DNA from: Bradyrhizobium sp. ISRA464
GTDB lineage: Bacteria > Pseudomonadota > Alphaproteobacteria > Rhizobiales > Xanthobacteraceae
Assembly (NCBI RefSeq): GCF_029910095.1
Contig: NZ_CP094526.1
Location: 7,564,001 to 7,628,000 of the forward strand
DNA: 64,000 nt
Direction: 5' to 3'
Under the pieces are notes generated by a model that had not been told where the DNA came from, made no database searches, and saw only the letters and a program-made list of their open reading frames with translations. Both the position numbers and the translations under genes were made by a program. The stretch's first letter is position 1. Each line of letters opens with the position of its first letter. This document shows positions 1 to 8,093 of this stretch, piece after piece.

Positions 1-4
1 CGGG

Positions 5-520
5 TTAAGCTCTCCTGGTCGTCTCAAACAGGAACCATGTGCGACGTTCCGCTTCGTCGATCCAGTTTTCGATCAGGCTGGCTGTGGCGACCTCGCCATG
101 CTCGTCGCAGACATTGTGGGCCTGACGCATGCGCTGGGTGAGCGCCAAATTGTCTTCCTTCAGCTCGGCCAGCATGTCTTCGGGTGTGACGAAATCCGCA
201 TCATTGTCCCCGATATGCTTCACCCTGGCGATGTGGCCGATCGAGCGGATTGTTGTGCCGCCGATCTTGCGGGCTCTTTCGGCGATTTCGTCCGTCATCG
301 CGAAGATCTGCTCGGCCTGCTCGTCGAGAAGGAGGTGATAATCCCGGAAATGCGGGCCTGATATGTGCCAATGGAAGTTCTTGGTCTTGACGTAAAGCGC
401 GAACACGTCTGCCAGAAGCGCCGTGAGGGCGGCCGAAATATCCTTGGTGGCATTGGAGCCGAGATTGGTCGGCGTGTCGAGCGGTGCCTCGCGGCGCTTT
501 CTCGCATCTTCTAGACTCAT
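5..520 (-). CDS. dps: Dps-family DNA-binding ferritin-like protein
   Basis: Predicted cytoplasmic 12-mer that binds DNA and oxidises Fe(II) with peroxide, protecting DNA in stationary phase or oxidative stress. The 171-residue length is normal for Dps. The ferroxidase signature is visible as NFHWHISGPHF followed by DYHLLLDEQAEQI. By alignment to the E. coli protein, H50, H62, D66, D77 and E81 match the iron ligands. The N-terminal stretch (DARKRREAPLD) is basic and could contact DNA. The gene reads leftward and ends almost at the window edge, after a complete stop codon. It stands apart from the GMC genes by about 215 bp in which I see no other gene. Confidence 0.93.
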   Translation of the reverse strand: MSLEDARKRREAPLDTPTNLGSNATKDISAALTALLADVFALYVKTKNFHWHISGPHFRDYHLLLDEQAEQIFAMTDEIAERARKIGGTTIRSIGHIARVKHIGDNDADFVTPEDMLAELKEDNLALTQRMRQAHNVCDEHGEVATASLIENWIDEAERRTWFLFETTRRA

Positions 521-735
521 TTTGATCCCTTTCTTGTTGATGCAGTCTTGCTGTTAGCCGGGGAATGGCTCTGAACAAGCAGGTTTGCGAAACCGTGCCC
601 TGGTGGCAGTGGGTCACGATCACGAGCACTCCACCCGACTATCCTTCCGACAAGAGCTCAGATGCCTTCCGCGCCGCTCCCCCCGACCGGCATTGGCGGG
701 AGACCGCGGCCATCGCTGTCGCCGGCCGGAACTCC

Positions 736-2325
736 CTAGGTCCGCTTCAAATCCTCGACCAGCATCGCCGTGGCGTGGCGCGCAAGCGCTTGGGTCGGGG
801 CGTTGGTGTTGCCGCTGGTGATGTTCGGCATGATCGAGGCGTCGATCACCCGGAGGCCGTCGACCCCGCGGACCCTGAGCCTTGCATCGACCACCGCTCG
901 CGCGTCCCGGCCCATCCGGCACGTGCCGACCGGGTGCCACATGGTCGTCACCACACGCTTCACCCATTGGCTGATCTCGGCGTCTGACTGGATATGCGGG
1001 CCGGGATCCATCTCTTCCTCGATCACCGACGCCAATGACTCTTGTGCCATAACCTTGCGGACCGCGCGCACCGATTCCACCGCGGCCCTCAAGTCTTCCT
1101 CCTCGCCCATGAAGTTCGGGTTGATGAGGGGCATTGACGTCGGTTCGCTGTCGGCCAGCCGCACCCAGCCGCGGCTCTTGGGCTGAAGCACCACCGTTTC
1201 GAAGGTGACGCCCGAGCGGTCGCCTGCCGGGCCGAGTTGTTCGTTCAAAACGACCGGAGAGTGATAGCATTGGATCGTGGGGTCGGCGGTGAAGTCGGAT
1301 GGATTCCAGTGGCTAACTGTCTCGATGCCATTGCCCGCCGCGGGGCCATCCTTGGTGATGAGGTAACGCAAGCCCGCCTTCACGGTGCCGAGGCCGTGCG
1401 CGGCAGCCTGGTAACCGAGATCGCCCTTTACGTAGGCGCGGACCGGCACCATCGGATGGTCATGGAGATTCTCGCCCACCTCCTGAGAATCCACGATCAC
1501 CGCGATGCCATGCTGGCGAAGCTGCTCTGCTGGGCCGATGCCCGAGTGCATGAGGATTTTCGGGCTATGGACGGCGCCGGCAGACAGCACAACTTCGCCA
1601 GCCATGATCATCTCGTTGTCCATGAGCTCGACGCCAACGGCCCGCTTGTTCTCGACGAGGATCCGAACGACGGTCTTGCCGGTGAGCAGCGTCACGCGGC
1701 CGGAGGCGAGGTGCGGACGCAGGTAAGCGTCGACCGCGCTGCACCGCCGCGAATCTCCGACCGTCGATTGCACCGGCGACACGCCGATCTGGCTCTCGCC
1801 GTTATAGTCCGGATTGTACGGGACGCCATATTCCTGGAAGGCCTTCAGGCAACACTGATTCAGCTTGTTGATGCCCTTGGGCAACTGGACCGCCAGACCA
1901 CCATTGATACCGTGATATGCGTCGTGGAAGGTGTCGTTGCGTTCCTGCGCCATGAAGACGGGAAGCAGGTCTTCGTACGACCATTTTCCGGTATCGCCGA
2001 CAGCGTCCTGCCACGCGGCGTAGTCGCGTATCTGACCGCGGACGTAGCACATCGCGTTGATCGACGAGCCACCGCCGAGCACCTTGCCTGAGCGATATGC
2101 TCGCTTAGTGCCGTGCTGAGGAATCGTCTCGTATTTCCAGACATGCCGGTCGTGAACCAGTATATTAGCGAAGCCGGCGGGAATGTGGATGAATGGATCG
2201 CGATCCATGTCGCCCGCTTCGATCAGCGCGATCGACGCATCGGTGTGTTCGGCGAGATAACTCGCAACGACGCAGCCGGCCGCCCCCGCGCCAACAATGA
2301 CAATATCATATGCTTCCTGGGACAT
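736..2325 (-). CDS. GMC-family flavin oxidoreductase (choline dehydrogenase-like), copy A
   Basis: FAD-dependent alcohol or choline dehydrogenase-like enzyme of 529 residues. The N-terminus has the dinucleotide fold VGAGAAGCVVASYLAEH and an acidic residue ending the second strand (LIEAGD). The GMC signature follows as SGKVLGGGSSINAM. The C-terminal active site shows HPVGTCRMG and the Asn-bearing PNITSGNTNAPT, the expected His/Asn pair. There is no signal peptide, so it is probably cytoplasmic. It lies 33 bp downstream of, and in the same direction as, a very similar copy B, so the two form a tandem duplication and probably one operon. The substrate cannot be told from sequence; choline, a glycol or an aliphatic alcohol are all possible. 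Confidence 0.92.
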   Translation of the reverse strand: MSQEAYDIVIVGAGAAGCVVASYLAEHTDASIALIEAGDMDRDPFIHIPAGFANILVHDRHVWKYETIPQHGTKRAYRSGKVLGGGSSINAMCYVRGQIRDYAAWQDAVGDTGKWSYEDLLPVFMAQERNDTFHDAYHGINGGLAVQLPKGINKLNQCCLKAFQEYGVPYNPDYNGESQIGVSPVQSTVGDSRRCSAVDAYLRPHLASGRVTLLTGKTVVRILVENKRAVGVELMDNEMIMAGEVVLSAGAVHSPKILMHSGIGPAEQLRQHGIAVIVDSQEVGENLHDHPMVPVRAYVKGDLGYQAAAHGLGTVKAGLRYLITKDGPAAGNGIETVSHWNPSDFTADPTIQCYHSPVVLNEQLGPAGDRSGVTFETVVLQPKSRGWVRLADSEPTSMPLINPNFMGEEEDLRAAVESVRAVRKVMAQESLASVIEEEMDPGPHIQSDAEISQWVKRVVTTMWHPVGTCRMGRDARAVVDARLRVRGVDGLRVIDASIMPNITSGNTNAPTQALARHATAMLVEDLKRT

Positions 2326-2358
2326 CAGTGTCTGTCTCTATCGAACTATTTGTATCGT

Positions 2359-4008
2359 TCAACCAACAACCGGAGCTGGCGCAGATGAGTGCGCACTCAC
2401 CGTTTTGCGCGAGAGCTCGGTAGGTCCGTTCAGATCCTCGACCATCATCGCCGTGGCGTGGCGCGCGAGCGCCTGGGTCGGGGCGTTGGTATTGCCGCTG
2501 GTGATGTTCGGCATGATAGAGGCGTCGATCACCCGGAGGCCGTTGACCCCGCGGACCCTGAGCCTCGCGTCAACTACCGCTTGCGCATCCTGGCCCATCC
2601 GGCAGGTGCCGACCGGGTGAAACATCGTCGTCACGGCGCGCTTCACCCATTCGCCGATCTCTGCGTCCGATTCGATATGCGGGCCGGGATCTATTTCTTC
2701 CTCGATCACCGGCGCCAACGACTCCTGCGCCATAACCTTGCGGACCGCGCGCACTGATTCCACCGCGGCTCTCAAGTCTTCGTCCTCGCCCATGAAGTTC
2801 GGGTTGATGAGCGGCATCGACGTCGGGTTGCCGTCGGTCAACCGTACCCAGCCACGGCTCTTGGGCTGAAGCACCACGAGTTCGAAAGTGACGCCGGAGC
2901 GGTTCCCAGTCGGGCTGACTCCGCCGGTCGCGATGATAGGCACGTGATAACATTGGATCGTGGGGTCGGCGGAGAAGTCGGACGGATTCCAGTGGGAAAC
3001 CGTCTCGATACCGTTGCCCGCAGCGGGGCCGTCCTTGGTCACAAAGTAGCGCAGGCCCGCCTTGACGCTGCCGAGGCCGTGCGCGGCAGCCTGGTAGCCC
3101 AGATCGCCCTTCACGTAGGCGCGGACCGGCACGATCGCGTGGTCGTGGAGATTTTCGCCCACCTCCGGAGATTCGACGATCACCGCGATGCCGTGCTGGC
3201 GAAGCTGCTCGGCCGGACCGATACCCGAGTGCATGAGGATCGTCGGGCTATTGACGGACCCGGCCGACAGCACAACCTCGCCGGCCATGATCATCTCGCT
3301 ATCCACGAGTTCGACGCCGACAGCCCGCTTGTTCTCGATGAGAACGCGGATGACAGTCTTGCCCGTGATAAGGGCCACTCGGCCGGACTCCAGATGCGGA
3401 CGCAGATACGCGTCGACCGCGCTGCACCGCCGCTGATGTCCGACTGTTGACTGCACCGGCGAGACGCCGATTTGGCTCTCGCCGTTATAGTCGGGATTAT
3501 AGGGAAGCCCATACTCCTGGAAGGCTTTAAGGCAGTATTGATTCAGCTCGTTGATGCCCTTGGGCTGCTGCACCGCCAGGCCGCCGCCGATGCCGTGATA
3601 TTTGTCGTGGAAAGCATCGTTGTGTTCCTGCGCCTTAAAGACGGGAAGCAGGTCTTCATAAGACCATTTGCCGGTGTCACCGACCGCGTCCTGCCACGCC
3701 GCGTAGTCGCGTCTTTGACCGCGGACGTAGGCCATCGCGTTGATCGAGGAGCCGCCGCCGAGTACCTTGCCTGAGCGATATGCTCGCTTGGTGCCGTGCT
3801 GGGGCACCGTCTCGTATTTCCAGACATGCCGGTCGTGGGCCAGTATTTTGGCGAAGCCTGCGGGAATGTGGATGAGCGGATCGGTATCCGTGTCGCCCGC
3901 TTCGATCAGCGCGATCGACGCATCGGTGTGTTCGGCGAGATAACTCGCAACGACGCAGCCGGCCGCGCCAGCGCCGACAATCACAATGTCGTACCCCTCT
4001 GGAGACAT
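2359..4008 (-). CDS. GMC-family flavin oxidoreductase, copy B (first gene of the tandem pair)
   Basis: Close paralogue of the downstream GMC gene, sharing the FAD fold (VGAGAAGCVVASYLAEH), the GMC signature (GKVLGGGSSINAM) and the His/Asn active site (FHPVGTCRMG, NITSGNTNAPT). I start it at the Met of MSPEGYD because the paralogue starts at the equivalent MSQEAYD; the frame is open 24 bp further upstream. The C-terminus carries about 20 extra residues (NGPTELSRKTVSAHSS) that read into the spacer before copy A, so the original stop may have been lost. A copy of the recurring upstream element (4108-4295) sits about 100 bp before the start and is the likely promoter for both GMC genes. Confidence 0.92.
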   Translation of the reverse strand: MSPEGYDIVIVGAGAAGCVVASYLAEHTDASIALIEAGDTDTDPLIHIPAGFAKILAHDRHVWKYETVPQHGTKRAYRSGKVLGGGSSINAMAYVRGQRRDYAAWQDAVGDTGKWSYEDLLPVFKAQEHNDAFHDKYHGIGGGLAVQQPKGINELNQYCLKAFQEYGLPYNPDYNGESQIGVSPVQSTVGHQRRCSAVDAYLRPHLESGRVALITGKTVIRVLIENKRAVGVELVDSEMIMAGEVVLSAGSVNSPTILMHSGIGPAEQLRQHGIAVIVESPEVGENLHDHAIVPVRAYVKGDLGYQAAAHGLGSVKAGLRYFVTKDGPAAGNGIETVSHWNPSDFSADPTIQCYHVPIIATGGVSPTGNRSGVTFELVVLQPKSRGWVRLTDGNPTSMPLINPNFMGEDEDLRAAVESVRAVRKVMAQESLAPVIEEEIDPGPHIESDAEIGEWVKRAVTTMFHPVGTCRMGQDAQAVVDARLRVRGVNGLRVIDASIMPNITSGNTNAPTQALARHATAMMVEDLNGPTELSRKTVSAHSSAPAPVVG

Positions 4009-4107
4009 CAGCTTCTTTCTCTTCCGCATCATTTATCGTTCAATCAACGCTCGTAGCCGACGGAACGCCATCGCGGCGCCTGATCTAGAGATCATTGGAC
4101 CCTTGCT

Positions 4108-4295
4108 TTTGGAGAGTGAACTTGCCACGTCGGCGAGGGAAATCACCTCTCGCCATGGAGTCGATAGAAGATCGTTATCGTCGCTCGCCGCGCCGCATGA
4201 TGCCGTATCGAGGAATGCCACTAGCCGCCACATCGCACCTCGAAACCGAGGTTTTATTTTCTTCAATTGCCTGAGACGAGATGGCGATCAACGAA
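4108..4295 (-). promoter_or_regulatory. Recurring upstream element, copy R1 (before the GMC pair)
   Basis: Read on the minus strand, the core is ATAACGATCTTCTATC followed by GACTCCATGGCGAGAGG and TGATTTCC. The same arrangement occurs in R2 (6907-7088), R3 and R4, and in more diverged form in R5-R7. R1 and R2 also share the distal block around TCGCACCTCGAAACCG and CTGAGACGAGATGGCG, so about 185 bp is duplicated between them. In each copy the core points toward the following gene. I infer a promoter or operator; the binding factor is unknown. Confidence 0.6.
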
Positions 4296-4335
4296 GCTCC
4301 ATACGTCCAGGAGCATTGCTTCGCTGATTCCTTCG

Positions 4336-4848
4336 CTATCGTTCACGAGATTCAATGGCCCCCCTCTTAAGCCAGTGATCGACGGAAATCCGTCCTGGTC
4401 CCCACGCCATGATACCGAGCGCCATTGCAGCCCAGGTAAGATGGATCGGCCAGCCGTCGGGCACGGTGAGCTCTACGATCAGTGTCATGAACAACAGCCC
4501 GAGTGCGGCGAAGCGGGTGCCGAAGCCGAGCACCAGCGCCATCGGAAACATGACCTCGCCGCAGCCGGAGAGGAATGCCATCACCGTCGGCACCGGAAAA
4601 TGATAGGGGCCGCCCGGCAAATGCAACATGAACTCGCCAGTGAATAACGTCACCGCGGTGTCGCTGAGCTTGAAAAAACTAGCCCATTTCAGGATGCCGG
4701 ACTTCCAGAACGGCGCCGCCAGCGCTGCGCGCATCACGAACTGCACGAAGGACGGCAACGCGATTGCCTGAACCTGGCGCTCGGCCTTGTCGACGCGGAG
4801 ACCGAGCCGGAGGAAACCGGCGCTGATATGCCGATCAATGACCAACAT
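4336..4848 (-). CDS. DoxX-family membrane protein of the bufferin operon
   Basis: Small integral membrane protein of the DoxX family with about four hydrophobic segments (PSFVQFVMRAALAAPFW, VPTVMAFLSGCGEVMFPMAL, RFAALGLLFMTLIVELTV, HLTWAAMALGIMAW). I start at ATG 4848, preceded by CCGGAG, which gives a 14-bp overlap with the end of bufC; an upstream TTG at 4863 is possible. DoxX proteins often close bufferin-type operons and may exchange electrons with quinones, but a catalytic role is not shown for this one. Translation is likely coupled to bufC. Confidence 0.85.
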   Translation of the reverse strand: MLVIDRHISAGFLRLGLRVDKAERQVQAIALPSFVQFVMRAALAAPFWKSGILKWASFFKLSDTAVTLFTGEFMLHLPGGPYHFPVPTVMAFLSGCGEVMFPMALVLGFGTRFAALGLLFMTLIVELTVPDGWPIHLTWAAMALGIMAWGPGRISVDHWLKRGAIESRER

Positions 4849-5629
4849 GTTTCTCCGGAGCAACTGAAACGAAAGCGCCCGCCTGGATCAGGCCGGCGAT
4901 GTTGGCGGCAAGGTCGAAAGACGCCGAAGATCGCAGTGCCGATGCAGCGGCCTCGCCGAGCGGGCGTCCGGCCGTTAGGCTCGTCAGGAACGCCGCGGCA
5001 TCGTCGGGCAGATGCCGGACGACAACGTCGGTATCGGGGCGCGTGATCAGCGCATCTTCGGGTACGCTCGCATTAATCTGACCTGACGTGCCCTCGCCGC
5101 GATTGGCGGCAAATATTGTGACCGCCGAGAAGGACGAGCGCATGATCCGCGTGGCCGGATGCGCGACGAATACCGCCTCCACCAGCCGTTCGGGCGGGAT
5201 CGCCGCCAGTGCGTCAACCGCGAGCGGCTCGGCGTCTGCCGCGTGATAGGCATCAAGCCAGGCGCGCTCGATCCGCGCGACGTCGGCGAGCCACGGCATG
5301 GCCTGTGCGTACTCGTAACTTTCGATCAGAGCCGGAAAGTCGCGGCCGTAGTCAAGCAGCAGCGGCGAAGTCGGCGGCGTGGCACGGACATGTTGACGCG
5401 CCATGGCGCGGAAGAATTCGACTCCGGTAATCCGCTGGACCGCGGGGAAGATTGCGGCCAGCGCATCAATCAAGCTGACCGTCACGTTGTTGCGATAGAC
5501 GTTGTAGCGCCTGACTGCGCCCTTCCCCGCGGGACCACTGACAATCGTGGGCGTCGGGCGCCGAGGATTCACCAACGCCGATGCGAAGGCCGCCGCATAG
5601 CACAACGATTCCTGCTCAAGTGACTGCAT
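4835..5629 (-). CDS. bufC: DUF2063 protein, partner of the MNIO enzyme (BufC-like)
   Basis: 264-residue cytoplasmic protein of the DUF2063 family, the usual partner of DUF692/MNIO enzymes in RiPP operons, where it is thought to recognise or present the precursor. The N-terminal DUF2063 region shows [20 protein letters not shown] and [15 protein letters not shown], both typical. The start overlaps the end of bufB by 14 bp, and its end overlaps the DoxX gene by 14 bp, so the three are translationally coupled. Family and gene order are clear. Its exact role rests on characterised relatives in Caulobacter-type bufferin and methanobactin systems. Confidence 0.88.
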   Translation of the reverse strand: MQSLEQESLCYAAAFASALVNPRRPTPTIVSGPAGKGAVRRYNVYRNNVTVSLIDALAAIFPAVQRITGVEFFRAMARQHVRATPPTSPLLLDYGRDFPALIESYEYAQAMPWLADVARIERAWLDAYHAADAEPLAVDALAAIPPERLVEAVFVAHPATRIMRSSFSAVTIFAANRGEGTSGQINASVPEDALITRPDTDVVVRHLPDDAAAFLTSLTAGRPLGEAAASALRSSASFDLAANIAGLIQAGAFVSVAPEKHVGH

Positions 5630-6527
5630 GACGGACGTCTCGCTGATGGCGGTCGAGGATCGATTGCGCCGCCGCCGCTTCCGCCCTCAGATTCGGCCAA
5701 TCCGGAATCTTGCTGTCCCATTCGATCAGGGTCGGAATCGGGCCGCAGCCCGCGATGATGGTCTCGTACAGCTTCCATACGGCGTCGGCGACCGGCCCGT
5801 CATGGCTGTCGATCAGGAGCGGCGCGCCCTCGTCATCGGCCTGCTCGGCATGACCGGCGAGATGAATCTCTCCGACAGCCGAGAGCGGGAAGTCGGCGAG
5901 ATAGTCGCGGGCGGCGAAGCCGTGATTGGTGGCGGACACGAGCACGTTGTTGATGTCGAGCAGAAGACCGCACCCGGTGCGGCGCGAGACGGCGCGGATG
6001 AAGTCCGTCTCGCTCATGGTCGACTGGCGAAAAGCAACATAAGTCGACGGGTTTTCCAGCAGCAGCGGCCGGCGGATCGCCTCCTGTATCTCGTCGATAT
6101 GATCGCAAACCCGCGCGAGCGTCGCTCCCGTATAGGGCAAGGGCAGCAGGTCGTTATAGAACGTGGTCTCGTGTGTTGACCAGGCGAGATGTTCCGAGAT
6201 CAGCGCGGGCTCGTAGCGCTCGACCAGATGGCGGAAGCGCGCAAGATGCGTCTTGTCGAGCGGCTGCGGACCGCCGATCGACATGCAGACGCCGTGCAGC
6301 GATATAGGATGGTCGCGGCGCATGGCCTCTAGCACGCGATGCGGCGCGCCGCCGGCGCCCATATAATTCTCCGCGTGAACCTCGAAGAAGCCGCTCCATA
6401 CGCCTTCCGCAAGAATCACGGCGAAATGCTCATGCTTGAAGCTGGTCCCGGCAAGCCCGTCAACTGAAAACGCGGGAAAGCGAAGAGGCATGTCGTCCAC
6501 CGCGGTTGGGGCGATCGCCGCGTTCAT
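5616..6527 (-). CDS. bufB: DUF692 multinuclear non-heme iron oxidative enzyme (MNIO, BufB-like)
   Basis: 303-residue TIM-barrel enzyme of the DUF692/MNIO family, the class that contains MbnB and BufB and modifies cysteines in ribosomal peptides with iron and O2. Likely metal-binding segments are [51 protein letters not shown] and IDSHDGPV, which together supply the expected His, Asp and Glu ligands. It follows the bufA precursor by 47 bp and overlaps bufC by 14 bp. By homology it should convert Cys residues of BufA to thiooxazole-type heterocycles before export; that chemistry is established for relatives, not for this protein. Confidence 0.92.
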   Translation of the reverse strand: MNAAIAPTAVDDMPLRFPAFSVDGLAGTSFKHEHFAVILAEGVWSGFFEVHAENYMGAGGAPHRVLEAMRRDHPISLHGVCMSIGGPQPLDKTHLARFRHLVERYEPALISEHLAWSTHETTFYNDLLPLPYTGATLARVCDHIDEIQEAIRRPLLLENPSTYVAFRQSTMSETDFIRAVSRRTGCGLLLDINNVLVSATNHGFAARDYLADFPLSAVGEIHLAGHAEQADDEGAPLLIDSHDGPVADAVWKLYETIIAGCGPIPTLIEWDSKIPDWPNLRAEAAAAQSILDRHQRDVRHAVT

Positions 6528-6573
6528 GCCGTCTCTCCGCCTTCCTGATTACTCGTCGCCCCGGCTGCGCGGT

Positions 6574-6873
6574 CTAGACCGGCTTAAGCGAGCCAGTCTT
6601 GCCGTTCGGCAGCTGAATGCTGGTGCAGGTGCCACCCCGTACGAACTTCCACGCGTTGCTCTGGAAGTCGACGGTCGAAGTGCCCTGGCACGTCGTTCCG
6701 GGACCCGCGGCGCAATCGTTTTGGCCCTTCAGCGCAACGCCGAAGCACTTCTCCTTCTTGGCGGCGATCGCAGCATCGGTTTCCGCCTTGCTCAGGGGAG
6801 CGGCGGCGGCGACGGTCGCGAGCGCGGTCGACACGGCGCCAGCGAGCACGAGTGAACTGATCATCGTCTTCAT
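6574..6873 (-). CDS. bufA: DUF2282 bufferin precursor peptide (BufA-like)
   Basis: 99-residue predicted periplasmic RiPP precursor. An N-terminal signal peptide ([15 protein letters not shown] to the VAAAAP cleavage region) precedes a mature part with four cysteines at 43, 54, 62 and 83, in the contexts [25 protein letters not shown] and GGTCTS. The [15 protein letters not shown] region is the DUF2282 hallmark. I start at ATG 6873, which has GGAGAG just upstream; a GTG at 6885 inside that site is less likely. It is the first gene of the operon, with element R2 about 35-60 bp upstream. Characterised bufferins bind copper through MNIO-made thiooxazoles, so copper buffering is the best guess. 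Confidence 0.92.
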   Translation of the reverse strand: MKTMISSLVLAGAVSTALATVAAAAPLSKAETDAAIAAKKEKCFGVALKGQNDCAAGPGTTCQGTSTVDFQSNAWKFVRGGTCTSIQLPNGKTGSLKPV

Positions 6874-6906
6874 TAATCTCTCCACAGGGGGGGTTTAATC
6901 GCGCCC

Positions 6907-7088
6907 GGAGAGTGGCCTTGCAAGGCCTGCTACGGAAATCACCTCTCGCCATAGAGTTGATAGACGATCGTTATTGTCGATCGAAGCGCGGCGTGATGCC
7001 ATAGCGAGGAAGGTCACCAGCCGCATCGCACCTCGAAACCGCCGTTTTGTTTTCTTCATTGTCTGAGACGAGATGGCGGATCAGCGAA
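6907..7088 (-). promoter_or_regulatory. Recurring upstream element, copy R2 (before bufA)
   Basis: Minus-strand core ATAACGATCGTCTATC, then AACTCTATGGCGAGAGG and TGATTTCC, ending about 60 bp before the bufA start. The distal half matches R1 nearly base for base around CGCACCTCGAAACCG and CTGAGACGAGATGGCG. Its placement directly before a monocistronic leader of the buf operon makes it the probable promoter region. The ATG inside GGCGAGAGG opens a short frame that is probably incidental. Confidence 0.6.
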
Positions 7089-8093
7089 TTTCCACGTGCC
7101 TCGATCCAGATTTCGCCGAGAAGCTGCAGGTCGCGCGCGAGCTGCGTCGGCAGGCATAACGAAAAGTGCTGGCAGTGAACGATTCTAAGCGTTTGACGCC
7201 GTGTTGGTGGCCGCGTTCATCCTTGCGGGCCGCGTGTCCACCCGGGCCGCCGTCGCCTAGCTGATCCGAACCCCGCACATACCCGCGATGATCGCGGCCG
7301 AGATAACGACGCTTATTGCGACACCCGCGCCCCAAAGACTATTTGCGGCGCGTTGATTGACGCCATGCGCGATCAGCACCACCCGCAAGCCAGACGCAAG
7401 GTGGCTCAGCACAAAAAATACTCCGAGCGCGTAGTGAGGCAAGAGGCGGATATTCCATGCGTCATGAATGAGCCCGGCCGGGGCTCCGATCGCGAAATTC
7501 CAATCGGTCGGTATACCGAGAAAGCTTCGAGCGTAGATGAATACCGAGTTCATATGCCCGAGGATGTACAGCGAGAGGTAGGCCCCCGAGCCGACCTGAA
7601 ATGTCCGATGGAAATCCTGCGGGGCGGCACTCCAACGCCATGCCAGAAACAGACCAGTGCCGATCTGGAAAAGCATGGCCGCGACCAACAGCGGTTCACC
7701 TACGCCAGACCGGTAGACTGCGCGGCCGATCCTCATGACGGCCGCATGCGCGTCGGGGCCGATCAACCCAAACAAGTGATTGGCTAGATGGAACGCCACG
7801 TATAGGTACAAGACCGCCGCCGTCGTTCCGTGGACAATGCGCCAGCGCCCCACAGCCGGCCGCGCTGCAGCCGCGGGATTGCCGGCGGTCTGTGACCAAA
7901 TCGCGATTGCGAGCCAAAGCACGCACCACACGAGTTCGTCTGGGATGGGGCTATGAATCAGGACCTGAACGACGCCAAGAAAGACAAAGAGCGTTGGGGT
8001 CGTCACGCCGGCATAGGCGAGCCGCCGCGCCGCTGGATCGGCGTCGGGCCGCCAAGCGAGCGCGAGCGCGAGAAACGGCACGACGAACGCTAG

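Noticed and set aside
1237..2091. 284-codon rightward frame over GMC copy A, with a similar one over copy B
   Set aside because: Antisense to strongly conserved GMC motifs; similarity between the two only reflects the gene duplication.
4137..4182. EcfG-type promoter (GGAAC and CGTT) in the recurring element
   Set aside because: GGAAAT and CGTT occur but about 28 bp apart and on the strand opposite to the gene direction; the spacing should be 16-17 bp.
6584..6952. Leftward frame opened by the ATG inside R2 (MARGDF), with the same start inside R3 and R1
   Set aside because: Reads arginine-rich shadow text over bufA. The diverged copies R5 and R6 have no ATG there, so it is not a conserved leader peptide.
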